DNA of 64,000 nucleotides from Tetracentron sinense (taxonomy: Eukaryota; Streptophyta; Magnoliopsida; Trochodendrales; Trochodendraceae), in the NCBI GenBank assembly GCA_015143295.1, contig CM026566.1, positions 6,869,072 through 6,933,071 on the forward strand, read 5' to 3'. The first letter of the stretch is position 1. Every line of letters starts with the position of its first letter. Shown one piece after another: positions 1 to 13,337 of the stretch. Both the position numbers and the translations under genes were made by a program. Below the pieces are notes generated by a model. It saw only the letters and a program-made list of their open reading frames with translations, searched no databases and was not told the origin of the DNA.

Positions 1-1465
1 TCTTGGATCTGATGACAGTCCCCAGCTCGTCAAGATCGGCAGAACCACAGTAGAGAGCAGACATGATCAGCTTCTTGAAGAGCTATAATGATGTTTTCGC
101 CTGGTTATATGCAGACATGCCCAACCTAGACCCAACATTGGTGGTACACAGATTGCCCCTGAACACCAAGATCAGACCAGTTAAGTAGAAACTGAGATGG
201 ATGAGGCCCGAATGGTTGCAGAAGGTCAAGGAAGAAGTAGAGAAGCAAATTAAAGCAGGCTTCCTGGTAGTAGCAACCTACTCTGAATGGTTAGCTAACA
301 TTGTGTTGGTACCCAAGAAAAAACGGCAAGGTTCAGATGTGCATACTGCAATCTGAACAAGGCAAGACCTAAAGACAACTTCCCTCTCCCGCACATCGAC
401 TCTCTCCCGCACATCGACATCCTGGTCGACAATATAGCAGGGCATGAGATGCTCTCATTCATGGATGGTTTCTTTGGATACAACCAGATCAAAATGACGG
501 AAAAAGATAGGGAGAAAACCTCCTTCATCACGCCTTGGGCCACATTCTACTACAAGGTGCCCTTTGGGCTCAAATATATGGGGGCAACATACTAGAGGGG
601 CATGACAGCATTGTTCCATGACATGATCCACAAGTCAACTAAAGTCTATGTGGATGACATGATCGTCGAATCACCTACTCTCAGGCAGTACCCAGAAGAC
701 CTAAAGAAACTGTGTGACAGACTCAGAGAAATCAGCCTGAGACTGAATCTAACCAAATGTGTCTTTGGAGCCTCATCAGGAAAGCTTCTCGGCTTCATAG
801 TCAGTAAAAAAGGCATCGAGATCAATCCAGCTAAAGCCAGAGCTATCATCGAAATGCCAACTCCCTATACTAAAAAGGAAATCCATGAGTTCCGGGGCAG
901 AATTCACTGCATCAGCCGATTCATCTCTCAGCTCACTCCAATATGCGAGCCAATCTTCAAGCTTCTTCAGAAGAATGTACCTACAGTCTGGACCGACGAA
1001 TGCCAGGAAGCCTTTGACATAATAAAGCAGTATCTTCTCCATCCTCCAGTACTTGTGCCTCCTACACTGGGACGGCCACTGCTACTCTATATCTCAGTAC
1101 AACAAACCTCCATGGGGTGCATTCTAGCACAGCATGACGAAACAGGCAGAACAGAGCAAGCCATCTACTACATCAGCAAACACCTGATAGAGTATGAAGA
1201 GAGGTACAACCTGCTCGAGAACACTTGTTTGGCACTGGTCTGGGCCACTCAGTGTCTGTAGCACTATCTGCTTTCCTATCCAGCAATCCTAATCTCCCAG
1301 ATGAACCCACTCAAGTACCTACTGGAAAAGTCAGCCACCACCAGGAGGATAGCCCGATGGCTTATGATGTTGTTTGAATTCGACATCATATACATGACCC
1401 AGAAGTCAATCAAGGGGCAGGCGATTGCAGATCATTTGGCCCACAGCCCCGCACAGGACTACGGT

Positions 1466-3388
1466 TATCGCGACCCAAAATACCCCCTAGGAGTTAGGGA
1501 TACTCTAGCTCATGACCGCCGTATCATACCACCCGTATGACACATAAGACATATATACCAACCTGTTAGAGTACGGAAGTTATAACACATAGCGGAATAA
1601 AGCGGAAACAGTTTATAATAATACACTTATATCGTTAGGTTCAAGTCTAAACCAACAAAATATCCCCTCCTATCTTTCTCAACAAAAGTCTGGATTGGGC
1701 CGCCTATCTAGTGATCCATCATCCTGGTGGTGGTCTATAGCAGGCTCCAACTCGTAGTACTCTTCCTTTATCCAAGGCTCCTGGGCATATATGTCGAAAG
1801 GAACACGTGCACCTACTGAAGTCAATAATTCGGCTGAGCATGGAATACTCAGTCATATGCAAATTACTAGCTAACAATGAATAATATTATGAACATACAA
1901 AAGCATAGAGCATAGAATCCTTCATAGTAGTTTCTCAAAACCATTTTCCTTGATCGTGTTCATATGAAATCAAAACCATCTAAATCTTGTGAAGTCTTGT
2001 GATAATCATAGTCTTGTGAGTTCTTGTGAATTCTTGCGAAAGTTGGGATTCCTTGTGAGCATGGGAAATCTGAGTAAGCATAATTTTCTTGTGAGCTTAT
2101 GAGACATGACTTCTTGTGAGTCCTTGTATAGTAGGATTCCTTATGAGCTTTGAAACGATCTTAGAATACCAACCCAAAGTTTGGCCTTATCAATTACCAA
2201 CTCACTGTTTGGCCTTATCAATACTTGTGAACTTATGAGATTTATTTTACAAAAACTTTGCTTATGAACTTTGAAAAAAACCCTTTCTTGTGAGAAATCA
2301 TCAAATCATACGAGACTTGTGAACATAGAGTGCATAAAATACTTGTGTACATCATGGTGAACTTGGAAAACTTGTAAACATGAAATCATATTCATAGAAG
2401 ATCAATACTAGTGATTGTTTACATCCCAAGTCAAAATCATCCAAGAACATACTGTACAACATAGATTTCCTTAAAAAAACATAGCACAAGGGTAGATAGT
2501 AGTAGAGTGCATCTACCTTTCTAAATCAACCCTTTGATCTAACACGCTTGAGAAAGGTTGAGAAGCGAGAAGGAACACCTTCGTAGTTAAGAAATCAACT
2601 TAAGAACACCCATAAACCAAGGCCCAAACACCTTTTTCCTTCTTCCTCTTTCCTTTCTTCTCTTCTTTTCTTGCTCAAGGGTTGTGTAAACCATAACTCC
2701 CACGAAATTGGGCTATTTATAGGGGTTTGGGGCGAGCCAAAACCTCATAACACCCTTAAAATATCTCAGGAGGTCGGCTAGGGTAAAACAGACACCACCA
2801 GTCGACCGGTAAAGAGGTTCGGTCGTCCGGTCAAAAGACCCCTCTTTGCCTACAATCCCATACAAAATCTCGCCCGATCGGTCGACCGATAGGGACTATC
2901 GGTCGATCGACTGCTGTTTAGTCGACTGGTAGCAAAATCGGTCGACCGGTTTTACCTATTTTCTTCCCCTATTTTTCTGTTTTGGACTATGCCTTGTTCT
3001 TTCTCCCCTCTTATACTTACTCTAATACTTATTTTACTTCAAAACATTAACCTTTCATTTCATTAACTTTAAGTTTTAAATTAAAATAAGGAAGTATCCC
3101 CCATTTGAATCCAATAAAAATACTTAGAAAATCCAATTCCATATAACTCAAAATCTAATTTTCCAGTTTTAGGCAAAACCCGATAAATCTGGTTCATCAT
3201 AAAATTTTCAATTGCCCGAGAAACCATTCTAAACATATGAAGAAAATCCCATAAATTTATATATACTTAGTTAACCTATAAACAACCATTACCGGGATTT
3301 TCTTTCTCTAAATTCGAAAAATTTCATTACATGGTCACTATTCACAGAACTATTCACATGCTATGAAAGTGAGATCTAGGGTTCTACA
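1466..3388 (-). mobile_element. Solo LTR 1 of a Del/Tekay-type family, inside Tat element A
   Basis: This 1.9 kb block interrupts Tat pol between its two RNase H regions. On the minus strand it starts TGTAGAACCC and ends GGGTCGCGATA, matching the termini of related copies at 9801-12163, 12799-17197 and 56723-60064. The flanks are ACGGT (1461-1465) and ACGTT (3389-3393), a 5-bp target duplication with one mismatch. A minus-strand TATA box lies at about 2711-2725, and a cluster of CGGTCGACCG-like palindromes lies just upstream of it (2800-2955). There is no internal coding region, so it is a solo LTR left by recombination. Confidence 0.82.
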
Positions 3389-4699
3389 ACGTTTCAGTAC
3401 ATGATCAGTTCCCAGATGAAGCCGTCCTGTATGCAGAGTCTGAAGAGCCAGAATACCTCGGTTGAGAGTTATACTTCGACGGAGCCGCTAACAATCATGG
3501 ACATGGGGTAGGAGGCAGGAGCAGTCTTGATCTCTCCCAAGGGAGCCCACCTCCCCATCTCGGTCAAACTGAAATTCAGATGTTTAAAAAATGAAGCAGA
3601 GTATGAGGCATACATAGCTGGACTGAAAGAAGCCCTGGACATCGGAATTGAAGAGATAGACGTCTACGATGGCTCATCTTTAGTAATCTGTCAGACAAAT
3701 GAATCGTGGACCATCCGAGAAGTAAAACTAGTCTCGTACCTAGCCTACCTCAACATGCTGATTACTAAGTTTAGAAGAATCACCTTCAGTCACAGGTCCA
3801 GGAACCATAATAGATTTGCCGACGCACTGGCTACTCTTGCCTCCATGGTACAGATTCCTCAGGGCGTCATGCCTTGGCTAATCGAAATCCATCAATAGGA
3901 ACAGCCTGCCTACTGTCTTGAGATTGAACAGATATCAGACAACAAGCCTTGGTATGTGGACATCAAACAGTATCTCGAGGACGGGACCTTCCCACTTGAT
4001 GCAACCAAAAAGGACTGCCAGGCAATCAGAAGACTGGTCATTCAGCTTGTCCTCTCAGAAGGAATCCTATACTAGAGATCGCCGAACTTGATTTGGCTCA
4101 GATGCCTCGACACTCGCGAAGCTGCACAGGTAGTTGAAGAAGTCCACGGAGGAACTTGCGGCCCACACATGAAAGGGTTAATGCTCTCTAAGAAGATACT
4201 CAGACTAGGCTACTATTGGTTTACAATGGAATCTGACTGTTGCCAGCATGTACCAAAATGCCACCAGTGCCAAATCTACACCGACAGGATCAATGCACCA
4301 CCAACCAGGCTGCACAATCTCACCGCTCCATGGTCGTTCTTAGCGTGGGGCATCGACGTTATCGGACCCATAGCCTTGAAAGCATCCAATGGACATCGAT
4401 TCATTCTGGTAGCAATCGATTATTTCACAAAATGGGTCGAGGCAGCCTCTTATGCCAATGTCACAACCTCAGTGGTTTAGCGTTTTCTGAAGAAGGACAT
4501 CATCTACCGATATGGTGTCCCGTTTGAGATTATATCAGATAATGCTCTTAAATTCTGCAACAAAGGGATGACAAATCTCTGCCAGAAATTCAAGATACAG
4601 CATCACAACTCCACGCCATACAAGCCAGAGACCAATAGTAATTGGTTGACATAGAGAAGATGACAACCAATTACTCTGCCTAACATGAGATGCTCCCAT

Positions 4700-6814
4700 A
4701 TGCACTCATAGCCTACATAACGTCCATTTGAACCTTAACTGGGGTAAACATTTTTTTCTGGCTTATGGTATGGAAGCAGTCCTTCCTATTGAAGTAGAAA
4801 TTTTGTCACTCTGGGTGTTAATGGAAGCAGAAATCTCAAAAGCAGAAATGGGCGCAAACCCGATATGAATAGTTGAATCTGATAGAAGAGCGACGACTGA
4901 AAACCATCAACTCTAGAAAATATTGCCAAACCGCCTTGACCCAAGGGGTAAGTTCACACCCAACTACTAAGACCCATATATTGTCCGAGACAAGTCCTCC
5001 CAGAACTCGTCAACATGGACAAAGTTAAATGACACTACGCTTAGGTCTAGATCTGATAGGCGCTATGCACTCGTAGATTCTCTGAAAAATGACAGGTGGT
5101 CATCCTTGGCACACTCCTTATCCCCAGCAATGTAAACTGTTTTCAAATCAATGAAATCCGCTAGTTAGCCCCCTTGAGCTTAATAAGCCTTCTTTCATAT
5201 AACATTTTCAGGGACACCCTCCCTTTCCCTTTGTGGCGTTGCTTGAACTACATTATGTCCTGATCCTGCAAAGGGTACGTATACAACCTAACAATCAGGT
5301 GCGGTCGCTAAAAAGGATCCAGGACATCCACTAAACCATCCCCAGTGGAGTCAAAGCCTATCTAAAGTCTCCCCGCAGAGCCAATCTCCCCCAAATAAAG
5401 CAAGAATCCTCTCGACTTCCCTAGCCTAGTCAACTTTCAAAGGTACAAAGTTTTCATCAAAGGAAAGCCTAAAATAGAAATTGAAACATTCTCAAAGTTA
5501 GAAACTCCCCACAAGAGACAATCTCTCCTGACTCTTTCCCCAGCAAAAATCTTTGAGGGACAACCTCACCTGAAAACATTCCCCAAACAGAGACAACCTC
5601 TCCCAAAAAGCTCTCCTCAATAGAGACAATCTCTCTCAAATTCTCCAACGGAGCAAAAAAAAATCTCTGCCAGAAATCCCAAGGTACAAATCCCTAAGAG
5701 AGTACAAAGTCGACTATAATGGGAGAAGTCCCCAAAAGAGTAAAGATCAACTGCGAAAAGAGAAATCCTAGGGTGTCCCAAACTTCGATCCCTTAGCCTA
5801 CATTTCGTCCCACTCTATGTCCTCCTAGATCCCCTAGAAACTACAAGTGCAAGCGCAGTATCACATCTACATGCTTAGCGGAACACAAAACGTCAGCAGA
5901 ACGCCATTCAGGGCAATGAAGGGAGAAGATCCATTTTCCCAAAAAATCGCGGGTATGAGTGAAAACCGGCAACAACCTCATTACATAAAAATTACGCAAC
6001 CCCAAACCTAGTCTCGTGACTAGGGGTAAAAAATGGACAAAAATCAACCAACTTCACATGCATGAGGAAAATTGGCAACGGCCTCATTGCGTAAAAATTA
6101 TGCGAAACTCATTGACTTGGTCATTCCAAGGGTAAAAAAGGGAAGAAAAGCTGAAGAGCAGTTTGACAACAAAACCCGGCCGTAAACAGTCTCATCGAAC
6201 TCCCAATCATCCCTAGCGGACGACACTGAGAAATAGACTCCCCAATAGATAATTGATGGTCTCCAGTAGAATTCCACACCCCATCAGATTCCCGACAGCG
6301 GTCTACAACAGTGTCCAAATTCTCCAGCGATCCCCAGTAAAAGCCTTCAATGGCTCTCTACAACACTCTCCCCAGCCAGAGTCCTCAATCTCCAGTAGCA
6401 GCAAGACAAGCAGGTCTACCCTCAAACATCCCCAGCGGTGACGCTACCTCTTCTGGGTCGTACTCCACTCTCCGAGAGTAATAGACAGATTACAAAATCT
6501 CCTAAGCCCTGACAAAGGCAATTTCCTTGCAAAATCTAGAAGATAGCTAAGCATTCTTTCTATCAAAATAGAAAACTTTTGCAAAAATTCACAACGCTTT
6601 TCTAAAAACATTTTTTACAAAGATTCCAGTACCGAGACCTAGTCGTACCATCCTACACTAAGCAACCCCGATAAGACAAGCAGAAGAAGCCGACACCCCG
6701 CATCCCCGTAATTCGCAGTCAATAGAGTCAGAGGAAAGCAACCTCACATTTACACCTTGCATGACATCATCAAAATCTAGTGCCTCTTGGACATGTCACA
6801 ACCCTTTCGACACC
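4700..6814 (+). other. Noncoding tail of Tat element A
   Basis: This stretch between the integrase region and the tandem repeats shows no coding domain. It is C/A-rich and carries loosely repeated phrases around CAATCTCTC and CCCCAGCAAA (5400-5720). I see no host gene in it. Confidence 0.55.
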
Positions 6815-7490
6815 CCTGTGTGTCCTTGACTTCTTATGTGCCCTTGATAATCTCGTCATATCGTGGCATTACTTCCTGCATGTCCCTAAACATCTTGCGT
6901 ATCCCTTGACAATCTCGTCATAACGCAATACCTCCTACATGTCCCCTTCGACACCCCCGTGTGTCCCCGACATCCTGTGTGCCCCTTGACAATCTCGTTA
7001 TACTGTGGCATTACCTCCTGGATGACCCCAGACATCCTGTGTATCCCTTGACAATCTCGTCATACTGCGATACCTCCTACATGTCTCATTCGACACCCCT
7101 ATGTGTCCCCGACTTCCTGTGTGCCCCTTGATAATCTTGTCATACCATGACATTACCTCCTGTATGTCCCTTGACATCCTATGTATCTCTTGACAATCTC
7201 GTCATACCGTTATACGTCGACACCTCCGTGTGTCTTTGACATCCTGTGTGCCATTTGACAATCTTGTCATACTACGGCATTACCTCCTGCATGTCCCCTT
7301 TTCGACACCCCATGTGTCCTTGACATCCTAAGTGAGCATTGACATAACACACCTTGTCGACACTTCACATGTCTCCATTCGACATCTCGTGTGTCTTTGA
7401 CATCCTGTGTATCCCTTGGTAATCTCGCTATACCGCGGTACCTTCTGCATGTCCTCCTTCTGACACTCAGCGTGTCCCTCGTTTATTTTA
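6815..7490 (+). repeat. Tandem repeat of about 138 bp in the Tat 3' noncoding region
   Basis: A CT-rich unit recurs about five times. It contains phrases such as GACATCCTGTGTGCC and TTGACAATCTCGTCATAC. The first periods are about 134-140 bp and the later copies are shortened to about 80 bp. Noncoding tandem repeats between integrase and the polypurine tract are known in Tat/Retand-type elements. Confidence 0.75.
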
Positions 7491-7879
7491 GCTAAGCACA
7501 TCTAGGTAATGACATAAGCAACCAATCTGGCTAGCGCATTCGGGACATGTCATCTTTCATTACTTCTATTAATTCCCAGCATAAATAGCATGGACTACTC
7601 TTCATACCCAGAGAGTGACCCTAACCATTTTCACTTTTCCCAAGTCACCCATACCCCCCGCAGGTATAGGTAGGCACTTCACACTCACCATTTGCACAAC
7701 AACATGCATACATCTCATCATTCCCTAAATCCAATCTTGGTGTAAAAATAGGATGATTTCAGTCTTTGCCGTTCAATTTCCAACTTGGCACTCCGACAAA
7801 GAGGGGTAGTATTAAGCACCCAATCTTTACACCGCCCTTAATCATGGTTAAACATTTTAACCATGGTTAAATCATCCTA

Positions 7880-8260
7880 ACCCCAGGTCAAACCCTAGTC
7901 AATCCCAGGTGAAACCCTAGTCAAACTCTAGGTGAGACCTTAGTTAAACCCTAGGTAAACCCTAGTTAAATCCTAGAACAAATCCTGACCCCAGGTAAAA
8001 TCCTAGCCAAACCCTAGGTAAACCCTGGTCAAACCCTAGTCGAACCCTAGGTAAACCCTAACCGAACCCTAGGTAAACCCTAATCTAACCCTAGAACAAA
8101 CCCAAATCCCAGGTAAAACTCTAGGTAAACACTGGTCAAACCCTGGTCAAACCCTAGTCAAACCCTAGGTAAACCCTAGCAAACCCTAGATAAACCCTAG
8201 CAACCCTAGGCCTAACCCTTGGTACACCCTAGACTAACTCTAGGGACCAAAAACCCCAAA
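7880..8260 (+). repeat. Degenerate telomere-like AAACCCTAGGT array in the Tat LTR
   Basis: CCCTAG or CCCTAA phrases occur every 10-20 bp for nearly 400 bp. The commonest unit resembles AAACCCTAGGT. The opposite-strand version (CTAGGGTTAGGACC type) occupies 15770-16080 in the Tat solo LTR, so the array belongs to the LTR and not to a chromosome end. Confidence 0.7.
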
Positions 8261-8354
8261 AACCAGAGCCAAACCATTCTGTGGGCCCAAGCATTGGCCC
8301 ACATGCTTTTAGACCCGTTGCAGTGGGGCCCATTTGCTGGATTTTGAAAATTCA

Positions 8355-8387
8355 GGAAATGGCGGTAATAACTTTACCGCCATTTCC
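8355..8387. repeat. Perfect 14-bp-arm hairpin, founder of a recurring LTR motif
   Basis: GGAAATGGCGGTAA (8355-8368) is followed after 5 nt by its exact reverse complement (8374-8387). Related hairpins occur at about 8968, 9163, 9364 and 9413 in this LTR, and at about 14511, 14560, 14760, 14950, 15620 and 15660 in the Tat solo LTR. Confidence 0.8.
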
Positions 8388-9800
8388 AGTTACTGTAAAA
8401 TGAACAGTAAATTAGGCTCAAGTGTGTGAGGGTTTACTGGGTTTCTGCAAATTCATAGCTAGCACCCCCTCTGGCCACTCCTGTTCCGCCTCCTCAGTGT
8501 CTACCACGCCTCCTTTAATCCCCAGACTACCCCAATGTCACCCTAAGCCTATAAATAGCACCCCCTTTGAAGCTTGATCCTCATTCCAAAACCTCCCTAA
8601 AACCACTCTGCTAAAAATCGGCCAACCTTCATTCCAGTCCATTCCAGCCTTTGTTCTCCATTAGGGAAGACCCCTTAGCTGTCTAGGGAGATACCAGACC
8701 ACCCCAAGCCTGTCCCACCTTGCACCACAGCTGTGCCTAGCCCACCACCACCCCCACCATTGTGTGAACCAGACCAATCGGGTAGGGATCCGGCACCACT
8801 CTTCGTGGGTATGGGGGAACCCCCTTGAAGGTTTAACCTTGGCATCAATGCCCCTATCATGCATGAAACCTCCCTATAGTTCTTGGGGGACCCTCAATCC
8901 ATGAGGGATCCCCTGGAAAATTCCTGGTGCAACTCCGAGAAGGGAAACATAAGATTCTGGAAAATGCCAGGAATGGCGGTAATCTCAGTACTGCCATTCT
9001 TGAATCCTCTGTTTACAGTAGTATTACACCCCTTTGGGTGGGGCCCAGGTCCATTCCAGGGCCATGGTTAGGTCCCCCTACCTATTAGCTATCTACCCTG
9101 GTCCTTCCAGGGTCACCCTTGCTGGTTAACCATGGTTAAAATACACCAAACCAGAGACTGGCATAATGGCGATAGATATTCTACCACCATTTCAGTATAC
9201 CATGCACAGTGAGTTCAGGCCCACCTTGGGCCCACTCCAGACCATCTCCAGGGCCCACTAAATGCCCAAGACCTTCCCTGGACTTCTGTCTTCATCCCTA
9301 AGGGTTCGCGACCCCTTGACCCTTACCCCAGACCTGCAAAACCTTGTACAGAAAGGTATTGTTAATGGCGGTAGTCTGTCTACCGCCATTCCAAATAGTG
9401 AATGCTTTGGAATGATGGTAAACAGTGTACCGCCATCCCTTATTTTTCTGTTATTGGGCTTTTGCATAAGGCCTAGACCAGGTAGGAGGTCATTCTAGGC
9501 CCTACCATGCTAACTGGGCCCACCCTGACCTGCCTAGACCTTTAACCGGGGTTAACTCAACCCTGATTAATTTTTAACAGTGGTTAAATACCCCTTTACC
9601 CTTGGTAAAAATTTAAAAAAATGCTAAAAATATTCTGAAATTACAAAGTATTCAAAAATGCAGACATTGATCCTTTTTACCATGGTTAGTAACCCTAACC
9701 ATGGTTGACTACCCCTTTAACTCTGGTTAGCAACCCTAACCTCGGTTAAAACCTCTTTGGCCTACCGGGCTCACCCTTGGCCTATCGGACCCATCATTGC

Positions 9801-12163
9801 TATAGAGCCCCGAAATTTAGGTTCATTGTTCATGTGAATAGTGTTGTGAATAATGTGTGAATAGTGCCTTCAAGACCTAAAGCCTTAATAGAATTATGGC
9901 TCCATGTTTTAAAATGAAATGAGGTTTCAAATGAATAAAAATATGTATGGAAAGTGTTTTAGGGTGTTTGAGATAAATGAAAAATGAGAGTATAACATAC
10001 TCCAAGTGTCAAAGAAAGGGATGTCTAAACATACCCTCAACTTTAAAGAGCTTTAGAATGCTCACCGCTTATCAGAATCGAGTTATTCTTGAATTTTTGG
10101 AAAGGTATTCAAACCCTCTTCAAGGTTTATGTTTATCACTTTTTCAGATTTTGAGTCGAGGTTGGTTCAAACATCAGATTTTCGGAAATGAGTCTGCTGA
10201 AAATCTGGGCTGCTGAAACCCATTTTCAGACTAGTCATCTTTAAGGGCAATTAGGTCCATGAATAAAGAAGAATTAGAAGTTTTTTAAAACATAAAAGTT
10301 GTTTCCCTTTGAAAGAAGAATCCAACGCAAGTTGAATCGTCAAAATCAGATCAGCGAATCAAAAGTTATGGTTGAAATACCAAAGTGGGAAAAACTCAAG
10401 CGAGTTACAGTCTTCCCTAGTCGATGAGTGCCCTTCACTAGTCGACGAGTGAGCATCACTCATCGATGAGTCAGCCCCAAAAATGCCAAAAATGACCCTG
10501 TAACAAACCCAGCACTCTTCCACCGACCTTGAGAGATATTTTGGGATATTTTCCTAAGATATTTTGGGATTTTTGACAACTTTTAGCTTATAAATAGGAC
10601 CCCAAATTCGTGCCTTTGGGTTTACAAACCTAAAGCTTGGATTTGTGAGAGATTAAAGAAGAGAAGAAGAAGAAAGCTGAGGTAGTTCAAGGGTGTTCTG
10701 AATTCGTGTTTCCAGCTAAGGAGAGGTTCCCTCTTCACTATTTTGGTGTTCTAAAGTTTGGATTTCATTCCCAAGGTGATTTCAAAGCTTGGAATTTCTT
10801 CAAAGAAATTCTGTGCGTGTTCTTGAAGAAGGGGGTTTTCAAACCCAGATTTTCCAAAGCTTCAACCAAGCTTTCCTCAAGCTTGATTCAGTCCACAGAA
10901 GTGTAAAAACTTCTTTTTTAAGGTAGATACACTCTACTAAATTGTTTTGCTATGAATTGTTAAGGAATAGTAGAAATTGAATTGTAGTTGTGAATGGTAT
11001 TGGTTTTACTATTATGTTTAAAGGTTTCTATGGTTATTGAATTGCTCATAAGGATATATGAACTAAAAGAATGGTTGTAACTGAAAGTATAGTTTTGATT
11101 AAAGTATGGATTTTGCCAAAAAAGACGGTTTTGATCAAAGAGGGATTTTCTCAAAGCATGAGTATTTCTCAAAGTATGATTTTGCTCAAAAGGGTTTTGT
11201 TCTAAGTTAAGGTATCATGGTTTTGTAAAAAAGGGGTTTTTCTCAAAAGTGGCTTTGCTCAGAGAATGATTTTGAATTCAAGGGCTGAGGCCTTGCTTGT
11301 AAAGTATCGCTTTGTTTTGGAACTCAAGGGAGTTTACCTCCTTACTTGTAAAGTATCGCTTTGTTTTGAACTCAAGAGAGTTTATCTCCTTGCTTGTAAA
11401 GTATCACTTTGTTTTGATTCAAGGGAGTTTACCTCCTTGCTTGTAAATTATTGCTTTGTTTTGAACTCAAGGGAGTTTACCTCCTTGCTTGTAAAGTATC
11501 GCTTTGTTATCGGTTTTGCGAATCACTCTAAGTATCGGGTTTGTTATGACTCAAAGTATATGGCTAGTGAAATGCTCAATGATATGTGCCCTGTAAAGAA
11601 ATGCTCACATGTTATCTATTTTATGAACTGCTCTAAGTTATATGCTCACTCCGCTTTGCTTTTGCCTGTTTAGTTCTGATAAATGCATATGCTATCCTTG
11701 GTGTTTATAGTAATGTTATTTAGTAGTTTGTATACACTGAATATTCCACGTTCAGCCGAATTGTTGACTTCGGTAGGTTCTATGGATGCACACGCTCCTG
11801 AGCCTTGGATAGAAGATGAGTACTACGAGCCGGAGCCTGCCATGGATCATCACCAGGATGATGGAGCTCTAGATAGGAGGCCCTATCTAGACTATTATTG
11901 AGTTATGTGAGGGAGAGGGTTGTGTATTTTGAAAGTGGAGAATGTCCACTTTAGACTTATATTTTGTATAATCTGTTGGTTCAGAGTTGGAATACAAATC
12001 GCTGGTTTAGGTTATAAAGAAATTTTCAGGTTCACCTTTTTGTATGCCTTGTATGCTCTTATAGGATGATATGTTCGTCTTATGTGTCATGACAGGATGT
12101 TATGACACGGAAATCACGAGCCAAAAGTCTCCTAACTCCTAGGGGGGATTTTGGGTCGTGATA
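9801..12163 (+). mobile_element. Solo LTR 2 of the Del/Tekay-type family, inside the Tat 3' LTR
   Basis: The block starts TATAGAGCCCCG and ends GGGTCGTGATA, flanked by an exact 5-bp target duplication ATTGC (9796-9800 and 12164-12168). Length is 2363 bp, longer than its relatives mainly because of a 48-bp tandem repeat. A TATA box (about 10588-10598) lies downstream of GTCGACGAGTG-type palindromes (10423-10472). The conserved segment around 11740-11900 is shared with the LTR at 56723-60064. There is no internal coding region. Confidence 0.88.
11285..11510 (+). repeat. 48-bp tandem repeat, about 4.7 copies
   Basis: The unit contains TTGCTTGTAAAGTATCGC and TCAAGGGAGTTTACCTCC. The period is a multiple of three, so a 135-codon open frame appears across it. 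That frame is a by-product of the repeat, not a gene. The array lies inside solo LTR 2. Confidence 0.85.
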
Positions 12164-13337
12164 ATTGCTTCCCTCAACTGTGGTTAACAATTCTAACTAT
12201 GCTTAGTTTGACCCTTAACCCCGGTTAGCAAATCTAACCTTGGTTAAAACCCCCTTGGCCTATCAGGCCTAAATCAAGTCCATCAGACTTACCCCATGGC
12301 CTAGCGAGCCTAACCCTAGTCTACCAGACTAACCCTCGGTCTACCGGGCCCAAACCATGCACTTGACCAACTCGGTCAACCAAACCCTAACCTCCGGGTT
12401 AGACCTTTAGCCACCCTTGATACACACACACACACCCCTTAGCCTTGGCATGGGCTCATGTGTCAGAACTATGCTCGGTTTGATCCCACTCTTGTGAGTA
12501 CATAGGCAACCTAACTCAGGTTCGACCCTAGTTAGCTTTTCTTTCTTAGATTAGTATTACCTTAAACACTTAGGCATTTGAACAATATTGACTTAAATTT
12601 GGCTTACACCTAAAAAGTAGGGAACCATTGTAAAATAGAAGTCTCGGGGTGCCTAACACCTTCTTCAGACTTAATCGAACCTCTTACTTAGACCTCTAAA
12701 GCAGACCAAGACCTTATCCACAACCCGAGACTTATCTCTTATGAATTAATAGGTGACGACTCTCAACAAACCCGTGGGTGCTAAAATCTTTGCTCACACA
12801 TAGTACAACGAAAACTAAAATTTTAAAATCATATAATCAGTAATGTATTCCAAGTGTTTGTACAAAATAACAAAAGTAAAGAGTAAGAGTGGGCATGCCC
12901 ACTCGTCAAAATGTATATACATGTCACTCGCTCTCATTTCTTAATAATATGTCTCGTAAGGCCACCTGTCAACATCATTTCCCTCTTCGGGATAGCTACC
13001 TATTGGCTCCTCAACATACCCCTCTTCCACCCACGATTTCGGAAAACATATATCAAAAGGACCTACCGACACCAAAATATACGATTGAGTATTGAAAGAC
13101 TCAACGGGTATCAACCACTAGCTAACATACATACAGTTCATCAAAATCGTAAAGCGTAAACTAAATGTGCATGGTTTTCCAAACTTTTGCCTTATGAGCG
13201 TTTGTATGAAAACAATAATCTTATGAGGTTTTGCGATAATCAAATTTCTTATGAGTGCCTTATGAGTTCTTCTGAGCTTATAAGTTCTTATGAACAGATG
13301 AGACCATATGAGACTTATTCTTAGAGCATGTGAGATC

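Larger units (their letters stand above)
1..12798 (+). mobile_element. Tat-lineage Ty3/Gypsy retrotransposon A (right part, 5' end outside window)
   Basis: Fossil LTR retrotransposon read on the + strand. The window opens inside pol. Parts in order: reverse transcriptase (about 1-850, with a YVDD box near 650), RNase H (about 1000-1465), a second archaeal-type RNase H (about 3430-3890), integrase zinc-binding region (about 4100-4290) and integrase core (about 4320-4650). A long noncoding tail with tandem repeats follows, then a polypurine tract (7797-7809) and the 3' LTR (7810-12798). The double RNase H before integrase is the known mark of the Tat lineage. Two Del/Tekay-type solo LTRs are inserted in it. 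The element is broken, with many breaks across pol, so it is old; both nested LTRs are younger than it. Confidence 0.85.
7810..12798 (+). mobile_element. 3' LTR of Tat element A, split by a solo LTR
   Basis: The LTR begins TATTAAGCACCC right after a polypurine tract and ends TTTGCTCACA at about 12798. The Tat solo LTR at 13338-16152 has matching termini (TGTAAGCACT and GTGCTCACA). Without the nested solo LTR (9801-12163) it is about 2.6 kb. It holds a degenerate AAACCCTAGGT array (7880-8260), repeated AATGGCGGTA hairpins and repeated TTAACCATGGTTAA palindromes. The small open frames inside it are not genes. Confidence 0.82.

Noticed and set aside
3527-3898. Free-standing RNase H gene
   Set aside because: It is the second RNase H region of Tat element A, separated from the rest of pol by solo LTR 1.
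7880-8260. Possible chromosome end or true telomere array
   Set aside because: The repeats are degenerate, 11-bp based, short and located at the same place in two LTR copies, so they are part of the element.
11285-11510. CRISPR-like direct repeat array
   Set aside because: The units are contiguous without unique spacers and lie in a plant LTR.
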